Shown here piece after piece: positions 1 through 9,254 of a stretch of DNA of 64,000 nucleotides (its first letter is position 1; each line of letters opens with the position of its first letter). The position numbers and the translations under genes were made by a program. Below the pieces are notes generated by a model. The model was not told the DNA's origin and did no database searches. It saw only the letters and a list, made by a program, of their open reading frames with translations. The DNA is from Nakamurella lactea DSM 19367 (GTDB lineage: Bacteria; Actinomycetota; Actinomycetes; Mycobacteriales; Nakamurellaceae): NCBI RefSeq assembly GCF_000426645.1, contig NZ_AUFT01000001.1, forward strand, positions 248,001 to 312,000. Direction: 5' to 3'.

Positions 1-210
1 CGTGGTCTTGCCGGTCCCGGGGAGATCCTCGATCAATACGTGACCGTTGGCAGCCAGGGCCACCGCGACCAGCTCGATCACCCGGCGGCGGCCGACCACC
101 ACGCCGTCGACGGCCGAGCACAGCTTGTCGAACAGCAACCGGAACCCGGCCACCTCGTTCTCGGTGACCGGCCGGATCTGGGTGTGTTCTGGCTCGACGG
201 TGACGGTCAC
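1..210 (-). CDS. MoxR-family AAA+ ATPase, N-terminal part (cut by left edge)
   Basis: Seventy codons of the N-terminus are visible, from a GTG at 210-208 to the window edge. They end in a Walker A motif of the form EDLPGTGKTT (residues 61-70), preceded by VVGRRRVIELVAVALAANGHVLIE-type sequence typical of MoxR ATPases. MoxR proteins are chaperone-like AAA+ ATPases thought to act with VWA or DUF58 partner proteins. The GTG start overlaps the TGA of the upstream fibronectin-III gene (GTGA), so the two are translationally coupled. In actinobacteria MoxR commonly sits with Fn3, DUF58 and transglutaminase genes, so those may follow outside the window. The family call is firm from the motif and spacing; the exact role is unknown. 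Confidence 0.85.
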   Translation of the reverse strand, partial: MTVTVEPEHTQIRPVTENEVAGFRLLFDKLCSAVDGVVVGRRRVIELVAVALAANGHVLIEDLPGTGKTT

Positions 211-3200
211 TGCTGCTCCTCGGGTTTCGGTGCGTCGGCCGCCGGCGCGTCAACGGTGTGCTTGCCCCTGGCCCGCCGGCGCCCGACGTTGATCAATCCG
301 GCCAGGAACAACAGCCCGGCGGCGGATCCGTAGCGGGACAACGGGTTCTGCACCGGCGCCGCGGACTCCTCGGTGCTCGGCTGCAGCCAACCGGTGTCGC
401 CGCGCAGCTTCGGCATGCAGGTATACGGGCCGGTCGGGCACGGCTCGGGGGTGTTACACATCGGCATACCCGCGAGCCAACGATCGCCCCGCAGATTGCT
501 GCACTGGACACCGTCGTAATTCAGGTATGCGGTCGCGCTGCCGACCACAGCGCCGCCTTTGATCGCGTTGACGGTAATGGTGATGTCGTCCATCGCGGTG
601 GTTCCCCAGGTCACGGACGAGCTGGTCGTGGTCGTGGTCTGTGTTTGATTGCCGTACGTGCCGACGTACGTCACCTTGTAACTGTCGGCGCCGGCGGCCG
701 GCGCCGTCCAAGCCACCGAGACCTTGAACCGCATCTGTGCAGGCGACAACCCGGTCGGGTTGGGGTTCGGGACGTCTTTGTCCAGGCCCACGCTGGTACT
801 GGCGCTGCTCGTTCCGGCCGCGTTGATGGCCATCACTGTGATCGACACCGAGCCGAGCCCGTCCGGATACTGCTTCGAGGCGGAGGTGCCAGCGACCGGG
901 ACATCCGTCGCAACCCCATCCTTGGTGAACGTCACCTTCCAGGACGTCGCGCCGCCACCACCGGACCAGTTGACACTCACCAGGTTTGCGCTCGAGCCAT
1001 GGGAACCGATGGTCACCGCTCCGGGCTTCTGCGGCGGCACGTCCTTGTCCAGGCTCACGTCGGTGTTCGCGCTGGTCGTCCCGGTGTCATTGGTGGCCGT
1101 CACCGTGATCGACACCGCGCCGAGCCCGTCCGGGTACTGCTTCGAGGCCGTCGTCTTGCCGGCCGCGACGTTCTGGGTCGAAGCCACCCCATCCTTGGTG
1201 AAGATGACCGTCCACGATGTCGCACCCGTGCCACCGGACCAGTTGACGCTCACCAGGTTTGCGCTCGAACCATGGGACCCGATGGTTACCGCTCCCGGCT
1301 TCTGCGGGGCCGGCGGAACATCCTTGTCCAACTCGACCGTCTTCTGGGCGTTCGTCGCACCGGCGGCGTTGCTCGCCACCAACTGCACGGTCACCGTGCC
1401 CAGACCGGCCGGATAGCTCTTCGTCGCCGAGGTGGCGTCGCCGGCCAGATCGGCCGTCTCCGTGACGCCGTCCTTGGTCCAGCGCACCTGCCAGCCGGTC
1501 GCGCCGCCGCCACCGGACCAGTTGACGCTCACCACATTTCCGCTGGAGGACGCGGTGTCGATGGTGACCGCGCCGGGGACGGCAGCCGGAACGTCTGACG
1601 TGTTGGTCACCGAGGTGTCGGCACCGGCCGTGTCCGTGACGGAGGTGTCGGTGTTCGTGGTGACGGTGGACGTGGTGACGGTCGCCGAGTCGGTTGTATT
1701 CGTCGTCGAGCCGCCGTTGGGCTGCTGCCCGTGCGGCTTTCCACCGGGGTGGCTGGTCGACGTCCTGGAGCCACCGAGATCGAGCTGATTGCTCGGCTCC
1801 GAGCGGACCCGCACGCCGTCACCGAAGTCGGCGATCACCTCGAACCGCACCACGCCGGACAGATTCGCCAGCCGGACCGTTGCCGAGCGCTGCGATCCGC
1901 CGACGTCGGTTCCGCCGGCGCCGTCGGTGGTCTGTACCCGGTAGCCGATCGGGATCTCGTTCGGCGGCTGCCAGGTCACCGTCACCATGCCCGGCGCGGT
2001 CATCCTGGCCGACACCTGCCGCGGGCCGTCATGGGTGCGCGGCGAGGCGTTGGTCACGGTGGTGTCGGCCGGTCCGTTGACCGTCACGCTGGTCGACGTG
2101 TCGACACCGCCGCCGTTGTCCGCCGGCTGTTGGTGCGAGCGGGGCGCGTCCTGCGACGCGCCTGCATCCGGCGGCTGCGGTGCACTCCGATCCGGCTCCG
2201 ACGTCGACTGTTCGGTGGTCTGCTGTTCGCTGCTGGAACGCTCCGCGGGTGGGTTGCTGCTCGGCGCTGCGCTGCTGGTGGGCACGGACGGGCCGGTCGC
2301 GGTGGCACTGGCCTTCTTCGGCTTGTGCACAGGGACGGCCGGATCCTTGATCGTGGTGCGGTGCTGGCGGCCGGCGCTGTCGACCGTCACCGCCTGCTCC
2401 GCCCCGGGCGATGACACCACCAGCGCGTCGTCATCCTTGGTGATCTGCGGTGTCTCGGTGCCGCCGGTCACGATGTCCGGTTGCGCGGAGCGCCCCGTGC
2501 GGTCGAGCACCACGGTGCGCCCCTGCCCGGCGCACGGCACGTACACCCGGTCGCCGAACACCGCCGGCTTACCCGGGTCGGTGCAGCCGGTCGAGCCGAG
2601 GTTGGTCATCCGGACCTGGTCGCCGTCCAGGATCAGCACCGACTTCTGGTCGGTCACCGTCACCGCGACCAGATCGTTCGGCGTGTCGTCCGCCGGCACC
2701 ACCTCGCCGTCCAGGTCCTGGACGACGGCCGCCACATCCTTGCCGGTGCCGACCTGGATCACCGTGCGGGTCGACGGCGAGAAGACCGTCACACCCTTGC
2801 TGTGCGGCACCATCTTCGAGCCCTTACCGGCGCCGTCGACGGTCGAGTTGCCGTTGGTCAGGAACCGCCCGGCCTCGTCGGAGTAGTGCAGCGAGGTCAG
2901 TTCGCCGTTCTCCCCCAGCGCCCACAGGTCCTCCTGCTCGTCGACCACCACGTCGGCCAACGGCCCGGAGGCGACGAACGCCTCGCCGACGTCGACGTTG
3001 GTGCCGGGCTGCACGCTGCGGATGACGCCGGTGGTCAGGTCCGCGAGATAGGTCCGGCCGGTGCGCAGCAGCCACTTGTGGGTGCCGGGGTCCTCGGTCC
3101 TCGGCTGGGAGGCGACCATCTCGCCGACGTCGATCGACACGGTCCGTCCGGTGGCCGGCGAGGTGACCAGCACGACGCCGTTCCCCTGCTGCACCGTGAC

Positions 3201-3500
3201 GGTCCCCGGCACGTCGACCGCGACCTTGGTGACCGGCTCGCCCGTCACCGGGTTGATCTGTACGACGGTGCCGTCGCCCGCGGCGACCCAGGTCTGCCCG
3301 TCCGAGGTCTGCGAGGTCGCCCTGGCCACGCCGGCGCCGAACACCACACCTGAGGCCAGCGCGGCCGCCACCACCAGCAGCGCGGCCTCGGTGGCGCCGC
3401 GGTTCCACAGTGCCTTCAGGCCGCTGCGCACCGACCAGCGGCGCACGGACCAGCGGGACCGCCGAACATCGGCGGCCCCGGTCGGGGCTGGGTCGGCCAT
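207..3500 (-). CDS. Large membrane-anchored fibronectin type III repeat protein
   Basis: A 1097-residue protein. It has a short basic cytosolic N-terminus, a membrane helix at about 37-58, a propeller-like region (about 65-385) of repeated short beta motifs, and a Ser/Thr/Pro-rich linker. A first Fn3-like domain lies at about 500-575. Three nearly identical Fn3-like repeats of about 92 residues (about 640-915), each opening with PGAVTI, and a further Fn3-like unit follow. A C-terminal helix near 1057-1078 is followed by basic residues. The ATG has a strong GGGAGGA ribosome site. It is most likely a cell-envelope protein with both ends inside the cell and the repeats outside. It is coupled to MoxR downstream and lies beside the WXG100/FtsK locus, so a role in that envelope system is an inference. 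Confidence 0.8.
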   Translation of the reverse strand: MADPAPTGAADVRRSRWSVRRWSVRSGLKALWNRGATEAALLVVAAALASGVVFGAGVARATSQTSDGQTWVAAGDGTVVQINPVTGEPVTKVAVDVPGTVTVQQGNGVVLVTSPATGRTVSIDVGEMVASQPRTEDPGTHKWLLRTGRTYLADLTTGVIRSVQPGTNVDVGEAFVASGPLADVVVDEQEDLWALGENGELTSLHYSDEAGRFLTNGNSTVDGAGKGSKMVPHSKGVTVFSPSTRTVIQVGTGKDVAAVVQDLDGEVVPADDTPNDLVAVTVTDQKSVLILDGDQVRMTNLGSTGCTDPGKPAVFGDRVYVPCAGQGRTVVLDRTGRSAQPDIVTGGTETPQITKDDDALVVSSPGAEQAVTVDSAGRQHRTTIKDPAVPVHKPKKASATATGPSVPTSSAAPSSNPPAERSSSEQQTTEQSTSEPDRSAPQPPDAGASQDAPRSHQQPADNGGGVDTSTSVTVNGPADTTVTNASPRTHDGPRQVSARMTAPGMVTVTWQPPNEIPIGYRVQTTDGAGGTDVGGSQRSATVRLANLSGVVRFEVIADFGDGVRVRSEPSNQLDLGGSRTSTSHPGGKPHGQQPNGGSTTNTTDSATVTTSTVTTNTDTSVTDTAGADTSVTNTSDVPAAVPGAVTIDTASSSGNVVSVNWSGGGGATGWQVRWTKDGVTETADLAGDATSATKSYPAGLGTVTVQLVASNAAGATNAQKTVELDKDVPPAPQKPGAVTIGSHGSSANLVSVNWSGGTGATSWTVIFTKDGVASTQNVAAGKTTASKQYPDGLGAVSITVTATNDTGTTSANTDVSLDKDVPPQKPGAVTIGSHGSSANLVSVNWSGGGGATSWKVTFTKDGVATDVPVAGTSASKQYPDGLGSVSITVMAINAAGTSSASTSVGLDKDVPNPNPTGLSPAQMRFKVSVAWTAPAAGADSYKVTYVGTYGNQTQTTTTTSSSVTWGTTAMDDITITVNAIKGGAVVGSATAYLNYDGVQCSNLRGDRWLAGMPMCNTPEPCPTGPYTCMPKLRGDTGWLQPSTEESAAPVQNPLSRYGSAAGLLFLAGLINVGRRRARGKHTVDAPAADAPKPEEQQ
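751..1577 (-). repeat. Three tandem ~276-base coding repeats (Fn3 units)
   Basis: The block coding for PGAVTI recurs at 1560-1577, 1281-1298 and 1007-1024, giving units of about 279 and 274 bases. The second and third units are much more alike at DNA level than separate domains usually are, which suggests recent duplication or recombination within the gene. Confidence 0.75.
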
Positions 3501-3779
3501 GGTGTTCCTCCCTCGGCACTGCGCACCTCACCTGCGGCGACCCGATCGTCGACCGGTCGGACGGTGACCCCCACAGTGGACCAGTTGGAAGGTTAACAAC
3601 GCATCTCGCCGAGGGCGGAACCTTCCGCAATATCCCCCCGAACCGGGTGACGCGGACATTCTGCCGGGGTGGTCGTAGAGTCAGTAACGGGACCACGACC
3701 CGACCGGGACGAACCCACCACCCTCGCTGAGTAACTGCCGGCCGCCGGTGCCAGGGCGACCGATGACCAGGAGACACCC

Positions 3780-4235
3780 ATGATCCGGATGCTCATCCAA
3801 ATCGCCGTCAACCTGGCGTCCTCCGCCGTCGCCTTGCTGATCGCCTGGTGGCTGATTCCCGACTTCCACCTCGAGGCGGGCGGTTTCTTCATCGCGGTGG
3901 CGATCTTCACCCTCGCGCAGAGCGTGCTCGGCCCGTTCGTCTTCAACCTCGCCCGCCGCTACTCGGCGCCCCTGCTCGGCGGCATCGGTCTGGTATCCAC
4001 GCTGTTGTCGCTGTTCATCACCAGCCTGCTGCCGGGCGGGCTGTCGATCGTCGGGTTCGGCACCTGGTTCCTGGCCGCCCTGGTGGTGTGGCTGATCACC
4101 GCGATCGGCGGCTGGATCCTGCTCGGAATCCTCGCCAAGCGCGGCCGGGCACGGCAGCAGAACAGGAATGACGAGCGGGTCATCGATCGGCTGCAACAGC
4201 AGGGCCGCATCCCCAAGTCGACCGACCAGGGCTGA
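3780..4235 (+). CDS. Phage-holin-4 superfamily small membrane protein
   Basis: A 151-residue protein with four predicted membrane helices, at about 4-24, 32-52, 62-86 and 92-118. A basic, glutamine-rich cytosolic tail follows. The layout matches the mycobacterial and actinobacterial four-TM 'phage holin family' (PF04020 type). Despite the name, its chromosomal members are not known to be lytic and their function is not established. The ATG is preceded by AGGAG at good spacing. It stands alone on the plus strand, divergent from the Fn3 gene and convergent with the FtsK-type ATPase, with only 25 bases to the latter's stop. No prophage genes surround it, so I treat it as a resident membrane protein. 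Confidence 0.65.
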   Translation: MIRMLIQIAVNLASSAVALLIAWWLIPDFHLEAGGFFIAVAIFTLAQSVLGPFVFNLARRYSAPLLGGIGLVSTLLSLFITSLLPGGLSIVGFGTWFLAALVVWLITAIGGWILLGILAKRGRARQQNRNDERVIDRLQQQGRIPKSTDQG

Positions 4236-4260
4236 CGGCCCACGGGCGCTGCAGGTCGCC

Positions 4261-7200
4261 TCAGCCCGCAGTGACGAACTGCAGCACCCTGGCTGCTCCG
4301 GCCTCCACCAGTAGTCCGCGTCCGATTCCGGTCAGCGGCTCCATCGGGTACGAGGGCACATCGCAGCCGGCCGGCATGCCGTCGTTGTCGTGCGGCATCA
4401 GCAACACACTGCGGCGGGTCCGGTGCAAGGCGTCGACCAGTCCGGACTGCATCGTCGCGTCCCGCAACTGATCGGTGTGCACGGCCGCGAGCAGGGCAAT
4501 GTCGGAGCGCTCTCCGGCGGCCGCCGCGCCGACCAATCCGGCCAGGGCCCCGAGCAGGTCGCGGACGATCTCGTCGTGGTCCCAGCGCTCCTCGAGCCGA
4601 TGCACGTCGTCGACCAGGATCGCCGCCCGCACCTGACCGTCGGTGGTCGGCGCGCCGAGTCGGTCCAGCATGGCGGTGAGCTCGGCCAAGGCCTGATCCG
4701 GCCGGCCGAGCTCGACCGCGCCGAACCGATCGAAGGCGCCCGAGGAACGCGGGCTGACTGCGAGGATCGGCAGCCCGGCGTCCTGCCGGCGCAGCGCCTG
4801 CCCGATACCGGCCAACAGGCTGGTCCGGCCGGACCCGGTGCGGCCGCAGACCAGCAGCGGACGACGGCCCAGCGGCACCCCGACGGCGGTGACGGAGTCC
4901 GCCTCGACCCCGAGATAGGTGGTGCCACCGACCCCGACCGGCAGCGCGGTCGGCGACACCCGGTCCGGCATCACCGGCACCTTCGTCACCCTGGTGCCGG
5001 AATGCCGGTCGTCCCAAGCCCTGGCGGCGTCCGCCAGCGCGGCGGGATCGACGGTGGCGTCGGCGATCTGCGCCTCCAGGCGGCCGAAAAGCGCCCGGCC
5101 GGCGGCGGCGTCGGCGTCCAGGATGTTCATCGGCACGCCGAGCATCGAGTAGTCGTCCTCGGTGGTCATTCGCAGCACCAGCCTGGCGCCGACCGTTGCC
5201 AGCAGCTGCATCGCCAGACCGCCGCGCTGCGGGCTGGTGCCGATCACGTGCACACCGCATCGGCGACCGTCCTGCAGCAGCGACTCGAACAACGCATAGT
5301 GACTGCGGCGCATCATGTTCCCGGCGTCGATGGTGTCCACCATGGCCGGCAGGTTGTCGATCAGCAGCAGCACCCGCGGAAGCGTGTGGCCGATCCGGGC
5401 CAGGTCGACCAGATCCGCCGCGCCGGTGCCGGCCAGCAGCGCGTTGCGCTCGTCGACCAGCCGTTTCAGGGTGCGGATCAGCCGCAGGGTCCGCTCCAGG
5501 CCGGCCAGCGGGACGACGGACGCCACGTTCGGCAGCTCCTCCAGGGCGACCAGGCCGCCACCGGCCGCGTCGATGCCGTAGATCAGCGTCGGAGCCTCGT
5601 CGGTCGAGGTCAGTGCAGCGACCGCACACGCCCGCAGGGCCGCGGTCTTGCCCGACCCGGAGGTGCCGTAGATCAGCGCGTTCCCGGCCCTGGCCAGATC
5701 GAGTTCGAGCGGGATCTGCCGCTGGTTGGCCGGGTCGTCCAGCAGACCGAGGGTCAGCACTCCGGGCTCGGTGCCGGCCTGGGCCGGCAGCGGCAGCGAC
5801 TCGGGCAGGGCGGGCAGCCAAGGCAGCCGCGGGTCCGGCCGGCCGCTGAGCCCGTGCGCCCGGTTCACCGTGTCCACCAACCGGTCAAGGTCGGTGCGCG
5901 GGTTCACCCGGTGGGCGCCGGCCGCCCCGTGCGATCCGGCCGGTCCGAAGGCGCCGGACGGATCGGGCTCGATCGCCGAGTGCGGCCGGACGCTGACCGG
6001 TGAGAGCGAATCCGCCACCGGTTCCCGGCCACCGACGTAGGCGACCTGCACCAGCTCGGTGGAACCGTGACCGGTGCGCCGGATCCAGGCCCGACCCGGT
6101 GTGCGACGGGAGATCCGGGCGGCGTCGGTCGTCTCGATCACGTCGTCAGAGTCGTCGCCGGAGGCCACCCGCAGCGCGATCCGCAGATCGGTGTTCGCCT
6201 TGATCTGATCACTGATCACCCCGGACGGACGCTGGGTGGCCAGAATCATGTGCATGCCGAGCGAGCGACCGCGCTGGGCGATCGACACCATGCCGTCGAT
6301 GAAGTCCGGCACCTCGGCCAGCAGGGCAGCGAACTCGTCGACGCAGATCAGCATGGACGGCGGCGCGGCCTCCGGGTGGTCCCGCTCCAGCGCCAGCAGA
6401 TCCTTGGCACCGTATTCGGCCAGGATGTGTTCCCGCCAGGTCAGTTCGGCGTTCATCGAGACCAGCGCCCGGTGCACCAGCGCGGGCGTCAGATCGGTGA
6501 TGTAGCCGACCGTGTGCGGCAGATCGGCGCACTCCCGGAAGGCGGCGCCGCCCTTGTAGTCGACCAGCAGGAACGTCATCCGGCTCGGCGGGTTGTTGGC
6601 GGCCAGCGAGACGATCAGCGATTGCAGCAACTCCGACTTGCCGGCGCCGGTGGTGCCGGCGACCAGCCCGTGCGGGCCATCCTCACGCAGGTCAAGGCTC
6701 ACCAGACCGTCCACCCCGACACCGATCTGGGCGCGCAGCCCGGTCGATCCCGCCCACCGCCGGCAGATCGCCGTCGCGTCGTCCAGGTCGTCCAGGTCGC
6801 TCCCCAGCTCGGTGAACCGCACCGCACCCGGCAACGCGGTGTCCGGCGCAACGGTAGCGGCGACATCGCGGAACGCGGACAGCTGCCGGGCGTACTCCCA
6901 CGACGTGGTCAGGTCCAGCCCGTCCACCCGGTCAAGGGCCAGCACCCCACCGCGGTCGCGGATCAGCACGCTCGGGCCGTCGGCCGGCGCGCCGCCGATC
7001 AGGTCGAGCAGCACGCCGGTGGCCGCCGGGGCGTGATGCCGGCCGGCGCCGAGCCAGATCACCGTGCAGTGGCCCTGCCCGGTGGCCAGCGACTCGACCA
7101 CCCGCCGCGGCACTCCGGCGGCCTCGTCGACCACACAGATCACGTGGTGGTTGCCACCCGATCCCTCGGCGAGCGACTCCACCAGGGCCCGGCCGGCGGC

Positions 7201-8640
7201 CGGTCCGATGGTGACGCTGGCCGCCCCGCCCGGCCGGGGACCGGCGTGCGGCAGCCAGCGCAGCACGCCCTCGAGGTCACGACGGGCCGGTGACAGCGCG
7301 GCACAGATCGACACATCGAACGGCGAATGGTTGACGGCGATCCTGATCAGCAGGCTGCGAACGGCCGCGTCGACCTGCTCGGCGCTACCGACCACTCCGA
7401 ACACCTTGGCGCCGAGCACGTCCGGGGTGACCGGCAGTTCGTCGATGGTCGCGGCCGCGGCGATCAGGCCGCGGATCTCCTCGCGCAGTTCGGCTCCGGG
7501 ACTCAATTGCGGTGCCTTCAGCCGGGTCTTGGCCGGCACCGTGCCGATGCCGACCCGGACCGACAGGAAGTCCGGATCCCGCGGGGTACGCACCCAGACC
7601 AGCTGTCGGTTGGCCAGCCGCCGGGCCAGGCCGTTGACCTCGGGATCGTCCTGATAGGCCTGGTCCCGTTGCGCGACGGCCAGTTTCGCCACGCCCTGGC
7701 GGATCTCGTCGCACTCGTCGCGCCAGGCGATCACGTCTTTGCGATGTTGGCTCAGTTCCTGCCGCCGCTGGATCAGGTGGCCGCCGATCATCGCGACCGG
7801 CCAGGCCAGCAGGTAGACCATCGAACGGCCAAGGCCCATTGTCGACATCATCGAAGCACCGAGCACCAGTGGCATCGCCAGCATGGCCCACGGGAAGTGA
7901 TGCGGCGACGGCTCCGACGGCGGGGACGGGAGGTCGACCTCCGCCTCCGGCACCGACACGCCGAATCGCGGAGTCCGGGTGACCGCCCCGGACCCGAGCG
8001 CGCTGCCGCTCTCGACGGACCGGGTCGCCGGTGCCGGGTCGGCGCGGTGCGGCGGGGCGGACAGCAACAGCACTGTTGTGCCCAGCCGCAGCCTGGTGCC
8101 GAACGGCACCAGGGTGGGACGGCGGATCGAGACGTCCTGGTTCGCAACCCCTTGCTGGAACGTGCCCGAGGCCGACCCGTCGTCGATCACCGTCGGTTCG
8201 CCGTCCAGCTCGAGATGACAGTGCCGCCGGCTGACGTCCGGGTCACTGAGCTGCACGGTGCTGCTGCTGCCGCGGCCGATGGTGGCACTGCGGCCGGTGA
8301 GTTCGTAGGTTCGGCCGGCATCGGGGCCGGCCAGCACCTCGATGATCGCCACCACCGCCGACGCCGGCCGGCGATCGGTGGCCCGCAGCCAGCCGTCCGG
8401 AACGGACTCGACGCTGATCAGTTGCCCGTTGCGCAGTCCGGTCTCGGCCAGTAGCCGGTCGGCCGGCCACACCGCGCCGTCGGTGGTCGGTGCGAACAGC
8501 GTCCGGCTCCGGCCGCCCTGCAGGTGGCTGCCCAATGCTCGGGCGAGATCGCCGACGGTGGCGCCGGTTTCCGCTCTGACCTCGACGTCGACCGGCGGGA
8601 TGCCGGACCCGCGGCTGGGGATCACACTGAGGCAGATCAT
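4261..8640 (-). CDS. FHA-FtsK/SpoIIIE type VII secretion ATPase (EssC/EccC-like)
   Basis: A 1459-residue membrane ATPase, the likely motor for WXG100 protein export. An N-terminal beta-rich region (1-90) is followed by an FHA domain (about 96-195, with IGRG and SRRH). Two membrane helices lie at about 251-290. Three FtsK/SpoIIIE ATPase domains follow, with P-loops GTTGAGKS (662-669), GTSGSGKT (992-999) and GRTGSGRT (1266-1273). Domain 1 has a good Walker B, CVDEF, near 767. In domain 3 the P-loop lysine is replaced by arginine. FHA plus three ATPases on one chain resembles Firmicute EssC more than split mycobacterial EccCa/EccCb. The start has AGGAGG. The WXG100 genes lie just upstream on the same strand. 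Confidence 0.85.
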   Translation of the reverse strand: MICLSVIPSRGSGIPPVDVEVRAETGATVGDLARALGSHLQGGRSRTLFAPTTDGAVWPADRLLAETGLRNGQLISVESVPDGWLRATDRRPASAVVAIIEVLAGPDAGRTYELTGRSATIGRGSSSTVQLSDPDVSRRHCHLELDGEPTVIDDGSASGTFQQGVANQDVSIRRPTLVPFGTRLRLGTTVLLLSAPPHRADPAPATRSVESGSALGSGAVTRTPRFGVSVPEAEVDLPSPPSEPSPHHFPWAMLAMPLVLGASMMSTMGLGRSMVYLLAWPVAMIGGHLIQRRQELSQHRKDVIAWRDECDEIRQGVAKLAVAQRDQAYQDDPEVNGLARRLANRQLVWVRTPRDPDFLSVRVGIGTVPAKTRLKAPQLSPGAELREEIRGLIAAAATIDELPVTPDVLGAKVFGVVGSAEQVDAAVRSLLIRIAVNHSPFDVSICAALSPARRDLEGVLRWLPHAGPRPGGAASVTIGPAAGRALVESLAEGSGGNHHVICVVDEAAGVPRRVVESLATGQGHCTVIWLGAGRHHAPAATGVLLDLIGGAPADGPSVLIRDRGGVLALDRVDGLDLTTSWEYARQLSAFRDVAATVAPDTALPGAVRFTELGSDLDDLDDATAICRRWAGSTGLRAQIGVGVDGLVSLDLREDGPHGLVAGTTGAGKSELLQSLIVSLAANNPPSRMTFLLVDYKGGAAFRECADLPHTVGYITDLTPALVHRALVSMNAELTWREHILAEYGAKDLLALERDHPEAAPPSMLICVDEFAALLAEVPDFIDGMVSIAQRGRSLGMHMILATQRPSGVISDQIKANTDLRIALRVASGDDSDDVIETTDAARISRRTPGRAWIRRTGHGSTELVQVAYVGGREPVADSLSPVSVRPHSAIEPDPSGAFGPAGSHGAAGAHRVNPRTDLDRLVDTVNRAHGLSGRPDPRLPWLPALPESLPLPAQAGTEPGVLTLGLLDDPANQRQIPLELDLARAGNALIYGTSGSGKTAALRACAVAALTSTDEAPTLIYGIDAAGGGLVALEELPNVASVVPLAGLERTLRLIRTLKRLVDERNALLAGTGAADLVDLARIGHTLPRVLLLIDNLPAMVDTIDAGNMMRRSHYALFESLLQDGRRCGVHVIGTSPQRGGLAMQLLATVGARLVLRMTTEDDYSMLGVPMNILDADAAAGRALFGRLEAQIADATVDPAALADAARAWDDRHSGTRVTKVPVMPDRVSPTALPVGVGGTTYLGVEADSVTAVGVPLGRRPLLVCGRTGSGRTSLLAGIGQALRRQDAGLPILAVSPRSSGAFDRFGAVELGRPDQALAELTAMLDRLGAPTTDGQVRAAILVDDVHRLEERWDHDEIVRDLLGALAGLVGAAAAGERSDIALLAAVHTDQLRDATMQSGLVDALHRTRRSVLLMPHDNDGMPAGCDVPSYPMEPLTGIGRGLLVEAGAARVLQFVTAG

Positions 8641-8816
8641 TACGGTCCTCCTGCTGGGCGTGGTGCAGACTCCTCGACGCTAGGGCGCTGGCGTGCCCGG
8701 CCACCAACTGTCGGGGGCGGAAGCTTCCGGTTGTTCACGGCATGCCGGAAGGGCGGCACCGCCACGGAATCGATCCGCGGGGCGCCGCCCTTCCAGGGTT
8801 CGGGCCGGCTGTCCGG

Positions 8817-9095
8817 TCAGTGCGAGCCGGAGGCCTGATCCTGCTGCTCGGCTTCCTTCTTCAGCTGGGTGCTGGCCGACTCCAGCGCCTGCGCCACCGA
8901 CTTCAGCGCCTTGGTGTACTGGGTGGTCCAGGAGTTGCGGAAGGTGTCGGCGTCCTGGCCGTACCACTCCGTCTCCTGCAGCTGGCGGGTCAGGTCCTTG
9001 GTGATGGTCAGGATCTGCTGGGCGTCGGTGGTGCACGAGCTGGCCAGCTTGCGTCCCTGCTCGGTGTTCATGCCCTTCAGGCCGGTGGGTGCCAT
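8817..9095 (-). CDS. WXG100 family secreted protein (EsxA/B-like)
   Basis: A 92-residue helical protein with the signature WYG (residues 44-46) between two amphipathic helices. Its size is typical of the family. Such proteins form helix-turn-helix dimers exported by FtsK-type type VII ATPases. The start has AAGGAG seven bases upstream of the ATG. It lies between the long WXG-type protein and the EssC-like ATPase on the same strand, with about 160-175 bases either side, so it is the most likely export substrate or partner. A single cysteine is present (Cys21). No second canonical Esx partner is adjacent. The upstream 569-residue protein, which also carries a WTG turn, may fill that place. Confidence 0.9.
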   Translation of the reverse strand: MAPTGLKGMNTEQGRKLASSCTTDAQQILTITKDLTRQLQETEWYGQDADTFRNSWTTQYTKALKSVAQALESASTQLKKEAEQQDQASGSH

Positions 9096-9254
9096 GATGA
9101 TTCTCCTTCGAAGTGTTCCGGCGCTGTTGCCGGAATGCGATGTCCGCCCGATGGTTTCGGTGCGGCTGGTGCTGGTGATGCAGGTCCTGCGATGGTTGTT
9201 CCTGCTGTGCCACCGGCGGAACAGTGATCCACCCGCGGCAGGTCAGTGCCCTGG

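Noticed and set aside
3780..4235. Holin-type gene as a sign of a prophage
   Set aside because: No integrase, capsid, tail or lysin genes are nearby and chromosomal holin-4 proteins are common in actinobacteria.
4390..6003. Long plus-strand open frame over the FtsK-type ATPase
   Set aside because: Antisense shadow in high-GC DNA; the minus strand carries clear P-loops.
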